A stretch of DNA of 64,000 nt from Pseudaminobacter soli (ex Li et al. 2025) (GCF_003012705.1 NZ_PXYL01000002.1:248001-312000), one strand, 5' to 3'; shown: positions 43,626 through 52,523, counted from the first letter of the stretch. Notes: generated by a model from the letters alone, not told the origin. Translations and numbers: made by a program.

Positions 43626-44582
43626 CTATTTGGTGCCGGCCACCGGGTGTTCGTCGAGAACGGCGTGGCGAAACTGGAACAGTTTGGCCGGCCGGCCACC
43701 GGTTTCCGAGGACATCTGTCCGGTTTCCTCGACCAGTTCCTGCTGTTCGATCAGGCGACGAAAATTCTGTTTGTGCACGGTGACCCCGGCCAGCGCTTCG
43801 ACGGTGCGCTGCAGCTGCAGCAGCGTGAAGGCGGGCGGCATGAGTTCGAACACGACCGGGCGGTATTTGATCTTGGTCCTGAGCCTGGCGATGCCGGTTG
43901 CAAGGATGCGCCGGTGGTCGCCTTGCATGGCCCGTCCGGGAACAAGTTGCGCGCCAGCCGCCCCGTTCCTGCGCGCCCCTTCCTCGACAAGGCCGGCTTC
44001 GTAGAGCAGCTCGTAGCGCTGAAGGGTCAGCTCTTCGTTCCAGTTTTGGTCGTCGAAGCCGAAGCACACGATGGCGCGCTGCCAACGCTGCCGACGCTTC
44101 TCCTCGCGCGCCGCTTCATTGGCCCATTGACGCAATGCGGGTTCGATGACGTCGGTGATCACCGGCGGCGCGCCGTAGCGATGGTCCTCCCAGGGGAAGA
44201 ACTCGTACCAGTTCCGCCAGCTTCCGGACGATGTTGCGCGCGAGGGCTCCTCGCGCGTGAGGCCCAGATAGCTGATCGAGATCACCCGCCGCTCCGGGTC
44301 CTCGCCGCTGCGATCGCGATCTGCGAAGGTGTAGAGTTGTTCGATATATCCGAGCGGGTGGCCGGTCTGTTGCTCGACCCAGTCGCGCAGGCCGGATTGC
44401 AGCGAGCGATGGCTGGATTCGAGCGGCCCAGAGGGCAGGGCTGCTGCGGCGCCGATCGTCAGCACGACAGGGTTGCCGTTGGGCACTGCAACGAGCACTG
44501 CAGTCAGTTCCACCTGCGCGCCGTGATCGTGGTGGCCTACGACCGCTATCTCATTCAGCCTGGCAGATTTTTTCTCTTGCAT
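43626..44582 (-). CDS. nadQ: NAD-biosynthesis transcriptional regulator, NadQ/NrtR-like
   Basis: 318 residues from the ATG at 44582; an upstream in-frame TTG would add 16 residues. The N-terminal half is Nudix-like in pattern (ELTAVLVAV, then GPLESSHRSLQSGLRDWVEQ) but shows no intact catalytic Nudix box. The C-terminal quarter is a winged helix with FELMPPAFTLLQLQRTVEAL and TGGRPAKLFQF. This matches the alphaproteobacterial NAD regulator family, which represses de novo NAD synthesis when NAD metabolites are plentiful. It is immediately upstream of and codirectional with nadABC, with the palindromes in between. Confidence 0.82.
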   Translation of the reverse strand: MQEKKSARLNEIAVVGHHDHGAQVELTAVLVAVPNGNPVVLTIGAAAALPSGPLESSHRSLQSGLRDWVEQQTGHPLGYIEQLYTFADRDRSGEDPERRVISISYLGLTREEPSRATSSGSWRNWYEFFPWEDHRYGAPPVITDVIEPALRQWANEAAREEKRRQRWQRAIVCFGFDDQNWNEELTLQRYELLYEAGLVEEGARRNGAAGAQLVPGRAMQGDHRRILATGIARLRTKIKYRPVVFELMPPAFTLLQLQRTVEALAGVTVHKQNFRRLIEQQELVEETGQMSSETGGRPAKLFQFRHAVLDEHPVAGTK

Positions 44583-44791
44583 TTTCAGCCGGTTGTTCGG
44601 GACCCCTGGACGTAGCGTTCGACGACGCAACCGAACGTGGACCCGCCGCGCCCTAGCTATTCGCTATTAAGCACATAAGCGGCGTGACATCCATCTCGAT
44701 GTGCCTGAGAGCGTTCCGTGCCCTCCGTCATCAGCCCGTTATGAAAGACCCCTATCAGCATAGCAAACGCGCAGGGCAATTCCACATTGCT

Positions 44792-44807
44792 TTGCACAGC
44801 TGTGCAA
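44792..44807. promoter_or_regulatory. LacI-type operator
   Basis: TTGCACAGCTGTGCAA, a perfect 16-bp palindrome 10 bases before the ATPase start codon. The length, the TTG...CAA ends and the central GC fit LacI-family sites. The last gene of the operon encodes a LacI protein, so autoregulation of the whole transporter operon is likely. Confidence 0.65.
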
Positions 44808-44817
44808 CAGGTTGGAC

Positions 44818-45972
44818 ATGAACGACGAAGCCTTTCTCGATATCGCTGGGGTAAGCGCCGGCTATGGCCGGACGCCGGTTCTGAAGGGGCTGGATCTTTC
44901 CATCCGAAAGGGCGAGTTCGTCGCGCTTCTGGGCTCGTCGGGCTGCGGCAAGACCACGCTTCTGAGGGCGATTGCCGGCTTCGTTCAGCCGAGCGGCGGC
45001 GCCATCAGCGTTGCCGGCCGGAACGTGACGAACCTGCCGCCGGATAAGCGCGGCATGGCGCTTGTGTTCCAGTCCTATGCGCTGTGGCCGCATATGACGG
45101 TCGCGCAGAACATTGGCTACGGGCTCAAGCTGCAGCGTAAGCCGCGGGGCGAGATTGCGGGCCGCGTCGATGAAATGGAAGCGCTGCTGGGCTTATCGGG
45201 GCTCGGCGCACGCAAGCCGGGCGAATTGTCGGGTGGCCAGCGCCAGCGCGTCGCGCTCGGTCGTGCACTCGCCATCGATCCACAAATCCTGTTGCTGGAC
45301 GAACCGCTCTCCAATCTCGACGCGCGCATCCGGCTGCAGGTGCGCCACGAGATACGTTCGCTCCAGCAGCGGCTCGGCATCACTGCAGTCCACGTCACCC
45401 ACGATCGCGAGGAGGCCATGGTAATGGCCGACCGCATCGTCATCATGAATGCCGGCCGCATCGCTCAGCAGGGCACGCCGGAGGAGGTCTACAACCGGCC
45501 GGCCTCGTCCTTCGTCGCCGCCTTCATGGGCGCGGAAAACCGGCTGGTGCTGACAGGACACGCCGAAGCCTCCCGTTTCGGGATACTGGAAGGCAGCGAT
45601 AATGCCGGCTGCCTGGTGCCGCTGGACGGGCGCCCGCTTGCGAGCGGCAGCGTCGAGGCCCGTTTCCGCGCCGAGGCCGTGGAACTGTTGCCTGCGAAGA
45701 GCCGGGAGAACCCCTCCGAGGCCGTTCTTGAACTCGCAGGGCGGGTAGTCACCGTCAGCTATCCCGGCGGTCTGTGGCGGCACGCCATCAAGGTCGGCAC
45801 GGCGGAAATCCTGGTCGATGCACCACGCGCCTTTTCACCGGGTGAGGCGGTGAAGGTCCGCATACCGCACCAGGTCCTGTTCCTCTTCAATTCCCGGGAG
45901 GCGTCGCCGCCCCCGAAACCCGTTTCCCGGAGCGGCGTGGAAAGCCGCTTCCTGGAAGTATCCGAAGCCTGA
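44818..45972 (+). CDS. Fe3+/polyamine-type ABC importer ATPase
   Basis: 384 residues from the ATG at 44818. Walker A GSSGCGKT is at 39-46, the signature is LSGGQRQRVALGRAL and Walker B is ILLLDEPLSNLD, with the H-loop in HVTHDREEAMVM. The C-terminal 140 residues form a TOBE regulatory domain. This is the MalK/PotA/FbpC subgroup. It is the first gene of a five-gene operon (ATPase, binding protein, two permeases, LacI regulator) controlled by a palindrome at 44792-44807. The substrate may be a polyamine, phosphonate, iron chelate or sugar acid. Confidence 0.92.
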   Translation: MNDEAFLDIAGVSAGYGRTPVLKGLDLSIRKGEFVALLGSSGCGKTTLLRAIAGFVQPSGGAISVAGRNVTNLPPDKRGMALVFQSYALWPHMTVAQNIGYGLKLQRKPRGEIAGRVDEMEALLGLSGLGARKPGELSGGQRQRVALGRALAIDPQILLLDEPLSNLDARIRLQVRHEIRSLQQRLGITAVHVTHDREEAMVMADRIVIMNAGRIAQQGTPEEVYNRPASSFVAAFMGAENRLVLTGHAEASRFGILEGSDNAGCLVPLDGRPLASGSVEARFRAEAVELLPAKSRENPSEAVLELAGRVVTVSYPGGLWRHAIKVGTAEILVDAPRAFSPGEAVKVRIPHQVLFLFNSREASPPPKPVSRSGVESRFLEVSEA

Positions 45973-45997
45973 CTTCTTCAACCGGAGATTTCTACCT

Positions 45998-47137
45998 ATG
46001 AAGACCCTTCTGCAAGCGACGACGCTGGCGCTCGCCCTTGGCGTGATGCCGGCCTCCGCCGCCGAACTGACGGTGGTGACCGCAGGCGACCAGAACATGG
46101 TCGACTACATCAACGAATATCTGGGACCGCTTTTCGAGAAGCAATATCCGGGCAATACCGTCCGCGCCGTCGGCACGGGCCCAGGCGATGCCGGCTCCCA
46201 GAAGATCACCGAGCGCTTCGAGGCGCAGGCCAAGGCCGGCTCCGAGAAGTGGGACACGGACGTTGCCGTGGTGCATGAGAAGTTCGCCGGCCCGATGGTC
46301 CAGGCCGGCTATCTCGAGGCCTATCGCCCGAACATCGAGACCGGCAAGCTGGTGACGCGCGCCAATGCCGACATGGCGCTTGGCACCAAAGTCAGCGGCT
46401 ATGTCATGCCGATGTTCAACAGCCAGACCGCGCTCGCCTACAATCCGGCTCTCGTCGCCAATCCGCCGAAGAGCTACGAGGAACTGGTAGCCTGGGCCAA
46501 GGAGCATCCGAAGCAGTTCGGCTACAACGGCATCAAGGGTGGCGCCTCTGGCGTCAGCTTCGTCATGGGCTGGATCTACGCTTTCGGCGGCAGCGACGCC
46601 GCCAAGCTGATGAACGGCCCCTTCGAAGAGGCCGAGATCAAGAAGTGGGACGGCGCCTTCGCCAGCCTGAAGGAGTTCACTCAGAACGCGACGCTCACCC
46701 CCGGCAATGCCGGCACGCTCGACCTTTTGAGCCGCGGCGAAATCGCCATCGGCCCGGTGTGGGTGGACATGTTCTATTCCTGGCAGGCTGATGGCCGCAT
46801 GCCGCCGGAAATCAAGCTCGTGCTCCCGGCCCCCGGCATGCCCGGCCAGCCGATGCACTATGTGATCCCGGCCAAGGCCGCCAACAAGGATCTTGCCGAG
46901 AAGTTCGTGGCGCTCGCCACCAGCCCGAAGGTGCAGGGCGAAGGCATCGTCAAGCGCTTCAACTGGTATCCGGGCATCGACGCCAAGTACGTCCAGCCCG
47001 AACTCGACGAAGCGTCCTGGAACAAGCTCTTCACCGACATCGAGCCGGAAGACCTGGCGGCCAAAGGCAAGACCTTCCCGATCGCGCCCTACAACAACGC
47101 GATCCTGGAAGCCTACGAACGCCAGGCCGCCAACTAA
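45998..47137 (+). CDS. ABC substrate-binding protein, Fe3+/polyamine type
   Basis: 379 residues with a Sec signal peptide (cleavage near ASAAEL, residue 21). The mature domain is type II periplasmic-binding (SBP_bac family), with ELTVVTAGDQNMVDYINEY at the start and a long aromatic-lined cleft region (VSFVMGWIYAFGGSD). It sets the specificity of the operon. No Tyr pair diagnostic of ferric-ion binding stands out, and the LacI regulator argues for an organic ligand. A hairpin at 47161-47186 follows. Confidence 0.88.
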   Translation: MKTLLQATTLALALGVMPASAAELTVVTAGDQNMVDYINEYLGPLFEKQYPGNTVRAVGTGPGDAGSQKITERFEAQAKAGSEKWDTDVAVVHEKFAGPMVQAGYLEAYRPNIETGKLVTRANADMALGTKVSGYVMPMFNSQTALAYNPALVANPPKSYEELVAWAKEHPKQFGYNGIKGGASGVSFVMGWIYAFGGSDAAKLMNGPFEEAEIKKWDGAFASLKEFTQNATLTPGNAGTLDLLSRGEIAIGPVWVDMFYSWQADGRMPPEIKLVLPAPGMPGQPMHYVIPAKAANKDLAEKFVALATSPKVQGEGIVKRFNWYPGIDAKYVQPELDEASWNKLFTDIEPEDLAAKGKTFPIAPYNNAILEAYERQAAN

Positions 47138-47160
47138 GGCTTAGGCTTTACATCTCCCGG

Positions 47161-47186
47161 CCCGGCTCCTCGTGCGAGGGGCCGGG
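47161..47186 (+). terminator. Hairpin between binding-protein and permease genes
   Basis: CCCGGCTCCTC (47161-47171) pairs with GAGGGGCCGGG (47176-47186) around a GTGC loop: 11 pairs with one G-U wobble. It begins 23 nt after the binding-protein stop and ends 25 nt before the next ATG. No U run follows, so mRNA stabilisation or attenuation is likely. Confidence 0.6.
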
Positions 47187-47211
47187 TCCATCCACTATCA
47201 GGTACCCGTCG

Positions 47212-48033
47212 ATGTCGAAGCGCCTGCTCGGTCTGATCCTTGTCCTGCCCGCCCTTGCGGTCATCGTGCTGCTGTTTCTCGTGCCGCTGGCTGCTTCGGT
47301 CGTCGGCGCGTTCGTGGCCGATGGGCGCTACGGGCTTGCCAATTTCGAGAAGGCATTTGCGCTTTACACGCAGGACATCATCTTCACGGTGGTGATCGTC
47401 TCTTTCTCGACCTTCATCATCGGTGCGCTGTCGACGGCCATAGCCGGCTATCTGACGCTCGGCGAAAATCCGCGCGCGGTCGCCATCCTGCGCTGGCTTT
47501 ACCGCTGGCCGATGTTCATTCCCTTCATCGTGGTCGGCCAGGTGCTGCGCACCTTTCTCGCCAAGAACGGCCTGATGAACAATATGCTGATCGGCGCCGG
47601 ACTCATTACGCCGATGCAGGCGAGCGGCATGCTGGACTGGCGCGGCATCGTTATCGCCTTCGTCTGGAAGCAGACGCCCTTCGTCACGCTGCTGCTTGCT
47701 GGCGCCATGGCCTCGCTTGACCGTGGCACCATCGAGGCCGCGCGCAACCTCGGCGCCTCGCGCCTGCGCATCCTGCTGGAGATCGTGCTACCGCAGGTCG
47801 CTACCACTCTGGTCGTCGGGCTCATTCTGTCGTTCGTGACGATGATGTCCGTGCTGTCCGTGCCGCTGATGATCAATGCGCAGTCGCCGACCATGATCAC
47901 CGCCGATATCGCCTTCCGCATCAACGCCTATGGCGATTATGGCGTCGCCAATGCGCTCGGCCTGATCTCGCTCGGCGTGACGGCCTGCGTCGCCTGGATT
48001 TATCTGCGCCAGACCATGAAGGAGCGGGCATGA
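47212..48033 (+). CDS. ABC permease, PotB/FbpB type
   Basis: 273 residues with about six helices (first one FLVPLAASVVGAF). The cytoplasmic coupling loop (EAA motif) reads AARNLGASRLRILLEIVLPQ. It forms the channel with the next gene, whose ATG overlaps this stop by 4 bases (ATGA). Inner membrane. Confidence 0.92.
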   Translation: MSKRLLGLILVLPALAVIVLLFLVPLAASVVGAFVADGRYGLANFEKAFALYTQDIIFTVVIVSFSTFIIGALSTAIAGYLTLGENPRAVAILRWLYRWPMFIPFIVVGQVLRTFLAKNGLMNNMLIGAGLITPMQASGMLDWRGIVIAFVWKQTPFVTLLLAGAMASLDRGTIEAARNLGASRLRILLEIVLPQVATTLVVGLILSFVTMMSVLSVPLMINAQSPTMITADIAFRINAYGDYGVANALGLISLGVTACVAWIYLRQTMKERA

Positions 48034-48869
48034 CCGCGTTGACCCATTCCGCGCCTTCGCGGCTGCGTTTCGACCTCTGGTGGCTCCCGCGCGGCATCCT
48101 GCTCGGGCTGCTGGCCTTTGCAATCTTCGGACCTCTCGCCAACCTTCTTTTGTGGGCTGTAACCGAGCGCTGGTATTTCCCGCATACGCTGCCGCTGGAA
48201 TACGGCTTCAGCTTCTGGGCGCGCGTGTTCTCGCCACGCGGCAATGCGATGGAATCGCTGACCAACAGCGTCATTGTCGCCATCCTCGCGGTCGCGGTTT
48301 CGCTCGCGCTGGCAATCCCTGCCGGCTATGCGCTGGCGCGGCTGAAGCTGCCGCTGCGCGGGCTGATCCTACTCGTCTTCATGATCCCGCAGGCGTTCCC
48401 GAACCTGCCAGTCTACGTCAACGTCGCTCGGCTGTTCTATGAGATCGGCCTCAACGGCACCATTGCCGGCGTCGTGCTTGTCCATGTCACCCACGGTCTC
48501 GTCTTCGCTGTCTGGATCGCCACGGCGGCCTTTGCTGCCATCGATGTCGAGCTCGAGCAGGCCGCGCGCTCCATCGGCGCTGGGCCGCTGCAAACTTTTC
48601 GCGACGTGACGCTGCCGCTTGCCATGCCGGGCCTGATGGCCAGCGCCATCTTCGTCTTTCTGGAGTCGCTGGACGAATTCACTGGCAGCTATTTCGTCGG
48701 TGCGCCGGACGTGAACATGCTGCCGCTGCTGCTCTACAATGCGGGTGCGGGCGGCAATTACCAGGTCGCATCCATTACCGCGCTGTTGCTTCTCATCCCC
48801 TCGGTCGGTTTCATGCTGGTCGTGGAGCGATTCCTGAAGGCCGACGTGCTTTCCAGGGTCGGACGGTGA
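48030..48869 (+). CDS. ABC permease, PotC type
   Basis: 279 residues with about six helices. The coupling loop AARSIGAGPLQTFRDVTLP matches the family, and FVFLESLDEFTGSYFV is typical of PotC-like partners. It heterodimerises with the 47212 product. Its stop overlaps the GTG start of the LacI gene. Confidence 0.92.
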   Translation: MTALTHSAPSRLRFDLWWLPRGILLGLLAFAIFGPLANLLLWAVTERWYFPHTLPLEYGFSFWARVFSPRGNAMESLTNSVIVAILAVAVSLALAIPAGYALARLKLPLRGLILLVFMIPQAFPNLPVYVNVARLFYEIGLNGTIAGVVLVHVTHGLVFAVWIATAAFAAIDVELEQAARSIGAGPLQTFRDVTLPLAMPGLMASAIFVFLESLDEFTGSYFVGAPDVNMLPLLLYNAGAGGNYQVASITALLLLIPSVGFMLVVERFLKADVLSRVGR

Positions 48870-49936
48870 TGATGAAGAAAACCAAACCCGAGGAACTCAC
48901 CGAGCGCCAAAAACCCGGCTTCGTCAGCGCCTTGCAGGTTGCGCAGCGGGCGGGCGTATCGCGCTCGGCCGTGTCGCGCACCTTCACGCCTGGCGCCAGC
49001 GTGTCGCCTGAAACCCGCGAGAAGGTAATGCGGGCCGCCGAAGAGCTGGGCTATCAGGTCAACGACCTCGCGCGCGGGCTGCTTGCCAATGCCAGTCGCC
49101 TCGTCGGCCTAGTGGTTACCAAGCCGGAAGTCGGTTTCCGAGCCCAGCTGATGGCCTCTCTTTCGCGTGCGCTGATCCGGCGAGGCAGCGTGCCGATCAT
49201 CATCGATACCGGCCAGACGGAGCCGGAACTGGCCGCTGCCCGCACAGCTTTGTTCGGTCACCGCGCCGAAGCTACCATCATCCTATCGGGCTCGCCGCCG
49301 TCGTCCTTCGTCGACCTCGCGCGCTGCAACGGCCAGCCGCTGATCGTCATTGGGCGCTCGGAACCGGAGTGCGACCATATTCGCACCGACAATGCGGGCG
49401 CTGCGCGCGACGCGGCTGCCCGCTTCGTTGCCAGCGGCTTCAGAAGGCTTGGATTGGCCGGCTCCGCGTCGGGCACGCCAAGCATCGTCGAGCGCGAAGA
49501 TGCTTTCCGCGCTGAAGCTGTGCGCCTTGGCGCCGAGGTCATCTTCGAGCGGGGCGGGGATTCGGATTATGCCGGCGGCCGGGAGGTGGCGCAGCGTTTG
49601 CTGAAGCGGTCGGATCGCCCTGAGGCGATCTTCTGCGTCAACGACCTGATCGCCTTCGGACTGATGGACGATGCGCGCCACGAACTCGGCCTGTCGCTGC
49701 CTCAGGATCTCTCGGTCATCGGCTTCGATGACGTACCGGAGGCGGCGTGGGATGCCTACAACCTCACCACCTTCAGGCAGAACCCGGACCTCTTGGCGGC
49801 CAAGGCGATGGAGCTGCTCGATCGGCGCCAGGGCAACCCGCAACTGCCGCCGATGGTGACGAAATTGGCCGCACCGCTGGTAGTCCGGCAAAGCGCTGAA
49901 CTTGCAGAGAACTCCTCCGCTGACGGCGAACGATAG
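48866..49936 (+). CDS. LacI-family transcriptional regulator
   Basis: 356 residues. The N-terminal LacI HTH is clear (SALQVAQRAGVSRSAVSRTF, then SPETREKVMRAAEELGYQVN) with a hinge helix (LARGLLANASRLVGLV). The C-terminal sugar-binding-like domain spans about 75-345 (Peripla_BP_3). The GTG start overlaps the permease stop, so it is translated as part of the transporter operon. It probably binds the perfect palindrome at 44792-44807 and represses in the absence of the transported ligand. The ligand is unknown. Confidence 0.93.
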   Translation: MMMKKTKPEELTERQKPGFVSALQVAQRAGVSRSAVSRTFTPGASVSPETREKVMRAAEELGYQVNDLARGLLANASRLVGLVVTKPEVGFRAQLMASLSRALIRRGSVPIIIDTGQTEPELAAARTALFGHRAEATIILSGSPPSSFVDLARCNGQPLIVIGRSEPECDHIRTDNAGAARDAAARFVASGFRRLGLAGSASGTPSIVEREDAFRAEAVRLGAEVIFERGGDSDYAGGREVAQRLLKRSDRPEAIFCVNDLIAFGLMDDARHELGLSLPQDLSVIGFDDVPEAAWDAYNLTTFRQNPDLLAAKAMELLDRRQGNPQLPPMVTKLAAPLVVRQSAELAENSSADGER

Positions 49937-49937
49937 T

Positions 49938-49959
49938 CGGCCGCTAACGCCAGCGGCCG
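49938..49959. terminator. Bidirectional hairpin between LacI and FMN reductase genes
   Basis: CGGCCGCT (49938-49945) pairs perfectly with AGCGGCCG (49952-49959) around AACGCC, filling the 23-base gap between convergent genes and ending at the FMN reductase stop codon. Confidence 0.6.
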
Positions 49960-50532
49960 TCACGTCCCTTTCGGCAAGGCCATATAGACGCGTGTGATGA
50001 AGGCCTCGAACTCGGTCATGTAGTTGCGCAGGAATTCTTCCACGGTGGGGTCGGTCACCTCGCCGTCGTCCGTGATGAGGCCGGGCCGGAACTGGATATA
50101 GGCCTCTGGTGCGTTCATCTGCGGCGAGTTGCAGAAGCCGAGCACGCTGCGCAGGCTCTGCTGCGCAATCGCTGTTCCGATTGCGCCCGGCGAGGTGCCG
50201 ATGACAGCCGAAGGCTTGCGCGTGAACGAATTGCTGCCATAGGGGCGGCTGGCCCAGTCTATGGCGTTCTTCAGGGCGCCGGGGATCGACCTGTTGTATT
50301 CCGGCGTTACGAACAGCACCGCATCGACAGCGGCGATTGCCGCCTTGAATGCCTTGGCGACCGGCGGGAAATCCGCGTCGTAGTCATAGCTGTAAAGCGG
50401 CAGTTCCCGGAAGGAAATCTCGTCCATTTCCAACTCTGGCGGAGCAAGACGCACCAGAGCTTTTGCCAATTTGCGATTGATTGATGCCGTTGCGAGGCTG
50501 CCGATAAGGTAGCCGACCTTGTGTTTCGTCAT
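49960..50532 (-). CDS. NADPH-dependent FMN reductase (chromate/azoreductase-like flavodoxin fold)
   Basis: 190 residues from the ATG at 50532, placed 6 bases after GGAG. It has a flavodoxin-like fold with an FMN phosphate-loop region near the N-terminus (GSLATASINRKLAKALV), and TPEYNRSIPGALKNAIDWAS is highly characteristic of NADPH-dependent FMN reductases. It reduces FMN, quinones or metals in the cytoplasm. It is downstream of a MarR gene on the same strand; the 158-base gap holds a palindrome AAGATATCTT related to the sequence in that MarR's own promoter region. Confidence 0.92.
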   Translation of the reverse strand: MTKHKVGYLIGSLATASINRKLAKALVRLAPPELEMDEISFRELPLYSYDYDADFPPVAKAFKAAIAAVDAVLFVTPEYNRSIPGALKNAIDWASRPYGSNSFTRKPSAVIGTSPGAIGTAIAQQSLRSVLGFCNSPQMNAPEAYIQFRPGLITDDGEVTDPTVEEFLRNYMTEFEAFITRVYMALPKGT

Positions 50533-50572
50533 GGAACGCTCCATTGCGCCGCCTGCGGCGGCAGACTGCCCT

Positions 50573-50587
50573 CAAGAAGATATCTTG
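50573..50587. promoter_or_regulatory. Candidate operator upstream of the FMN reductase gene
   Basis: CAAGAAGATATCTTG with a perfect core palindrome AAGATATCTT (50577-50586). It is 41 bases before the start codon and shares AAGATAT with the dyad at 51315-51330, so the same MarR protein may bind both. Confidence 0.4.
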
Positions 50588-50690
50588 GGCACGAGAAGCG
50601 TTTGTCATCCTGCAAATTGGGCCGTGGTGCGAAGCGCGGCACCTTGCCTACAGCAGCCAGATATTTTGCGGCCGCCCCTTCGTAGGCGGA

Positions 50691-51206
50691 TCAGCGTTCC
50701 GATGCCGCAATCAGCATCGCCAGTGTCGCGGCGGTCTGTTCCTGATTTTCTGCAGACAGCACTGACACCAGCTTCCGTTCCGTCTCGGCATGGTCCCCCA
50801 TGGCCGCGTCGGCAATCCGCAAGCCTTCTTCCGTCAACTCGACGATCACCCCACGGCCGTCGCGCTCGTCGGCCATGCGGCGGATGAGCCCGTCCTCTTC
50901 CATGCGCCGTAGCAGATTCGACAAACCGCCGGAGGACAGAAGCAGTGTCTCCAAGAGTTCGCCGGGCGACATGCGGTAGGGGCTTCCCACCACGCGCAGG
51001 GTGGCAAGCACCGCATAGACCGGATATTTCAGCCCGTGACGCGCAAGCGTCCGGTCGACGGCGCGCAGGATGACATCGTGCAGATGAAGAATGCGCCCGA
51101 CCACCGCCTTGCCCGAGCAGTCGATGTCGGGCCGCTCCTGGCGCCATTGCGCCATGCCGCGCGCAACCCGATCGTTGGCCCAGATTTCGGCATTTTCAGC
51201 TTTCAT
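50691..51206 (-). CDS. MarR-family transcriptional regulator
   Basis: 171 residues from the ATG at 51206 (CGGAG upstream; an earlier in-frame start would add 12 residues). The winged helix spans about 50-130, with RMSPGELLETLLLSSGGLSN and the wing LIRRMADERDGRGVIVELTE. It is divergent from the polyamine-type ABC operon at 51437, with T-rich dyads between, and is followed by the FMN reductase gene. It probably regulates one or both. The effector is unknown. Confidence 0.88.
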   Translation of the reverse strand: MKAENAEIWANDRVARGMAQWRQERPDIDCSGKAVVGRILHLHDVILRAVDRTLARHGLKYPVYAVLATLRVVGSPYRMSPGELLETLLLSSGGLSNLLRRMEEDGLIRRMADERDGRGVIVELTEEGLRIADAAMGDHAETERKLVSVLSAENQEQTAATLAMLIAASER

Positions 51207-51301
51207 TGCTTCTCCGGCAGGCTTCTTCGGCATCGGGATCACCCTAGTCCGAGTTGGGAGCTATGCAACATGGCTACTCCGCGAGGGTGTTTTGCGCAAT
51301 C

Positions 51302-51330
51302 TATCTTTCATCTTTCTTTCTTGAAAGATA
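51302..51330. promoter_or_regulatory. Candidate MarR operator in the divergent promoter
   Basis: TATCTTTC (51302-51309) is a perfect inverted partner of GAAAGATA (51323-51330). A tighter dyad TCTTTC-TT-GAAAGA lies at 51315-51328. This is an AT-rich island of repeated CTTTC units between the MarR gene and the ABC binding-protein gene. Confidence 0.45.
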
Positions 51331-51436
51331 TTTTCTTCCATGTTACGCCGCTTGCCCAGCGCAAGGCACGAAGGCCGCGCTAGCCGATGGACGACAAGAG
51401 TCGCGATGCCGGCACCTCACACCGATGGGAGCGAAG

Positions 51437-52465
51437 ATGAAGATCACCACCCGCATTGCCAAAGCCACAGCGCTTGCCGGCGCGATGCTGTTGCCGGCCG
51501 CGGCAAGCGCCGAGGAACTGGTCGTCGGCGCCTTCGGCGGCTCCTTCGCCGAAAATGCCAAGGCCTGCTATGTCGAGCCCTTCGAGAAGGCGACCGGCGC
51601 GACGGTCACGCTGAAGCTGGCAAACTCCTCGCAGCACGCCGCCGCCGTGCGCGCCACGGCTGGTGAGTCCGACATGGACGTCATCTTCATGGACGACGCC
51701 TTTGCCGCCCAGCTCAAGAACGAGGGCCTGACCGAGAAGCTCGACCGCTCCAAGCTGACCCATGCCGACGAGATCGTGCCCGACGCCTGGGGCGCGGACG
51801 ATGCCTATGTCGTGGCAATGCTGAGCGCGACCACCATCGTCTACAACCCGCAGACGGTGACCACGCCGCCGACCTCGTGGAAGGACCTGTTCGATCCGAA
51901 ATATGCCGGCCGGGTCACCATCGGCGACATTTCCGGCACCACCGGTTGGCAGTTCCTGATGGCGGTCAACAAGATGGAAGGCGGCTCGCTCGACGACATC
52001 ACGCCCGGCCTGAAGGCCATCAAGCCGCTGGCCGAGAATTCGGTAGTGCTCTACACGCAGGCCGACCAGGTTGTGTCGCTGTTCGAACGCGGCGAGGTGG
52101 ACATCGCCGTCTGGTATCCGGACCGTGCCGGCGTCGCCGCGCAGAAGGGCCTGCCGGTGGCGGTTGCCTATCCGCAGGAAGGCGCCGTCGCCATCAAGCC
52201 CAGCGTGGTCATGCCCAAGGGCACGCAGAGGAGCGATCTCGCGCTGAAGTTCATCGATCAGGTGCTGTCGGCCGAGAGCCAGAAGTGCTTCTCGGAGGCC
52301 GCCTTCATCGGTTCGGTCAACAAGGACGTGAAGCTCTCGGACGAAGTTTCGAAGATCGTCCCGACCGACGAGGTCGTCAAAAAGCTCCTGTTCCTGGACC
52401 CCAACACCATGTCGCAGAAGCTGCCCGAGTGGACGCGCCAGTGGCAGCGCGAAGTCGCGCGCTGA
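51437..52465 (+). CDS. ABC substrate-binding protein, spermidine/putrescine type (PotD-like)
   Basis: 342 residues from the ATG at 51437, after GGGAGCGAAG. The Sec signal peptide ends at AASAEEL (residue 25 or so), and the mature N-terminus ELVVGAFGGSFAENAK is typical of PotD/SBP_bac_8 proteins. The operon continues with ATPase, two permeases and hydrolase genes. Substrate class: polyamine or opine-like amines are the usual ligands. The gene is divergent from the MarR regulator. Confidence 0.88.
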   Translation: MKITTRIAKATALAGAMLLPAAASAEELVVGAFGGSFAENAKACYVEPFEKATGATVTLKLANSSQHAAAVRATAGESDMDVIFMDDAFAAQLKNEGLTEKLDRSKLTHADEIVPDAWGADDAYVVAMLSATTIVYNPQTVTTPPTSWKDLFDPKYAGRVTIGDISGTTGWQFLMAVNKMEGGSLDDITPGLKAIKPLAENSVVLYTQADQVVSLFERGEVDIAVWYPDRAGVAAQKGLPVAVAYPQEGAVAIKPSVVMPKGTQRSDLALKFIDQVLSAESQKCFSEAAFIGSVNKDVKLSDEVSKIVPTDEVVKKLLFLDPNTMSQKLPEWTRQWQREVAR

Positions 52466-52523
52466 CAAGCTTTGACCGGCGGCGGGCAATAGAAGCGCTC
52501 GCCGCGGATTCCCGAGGTAGATC

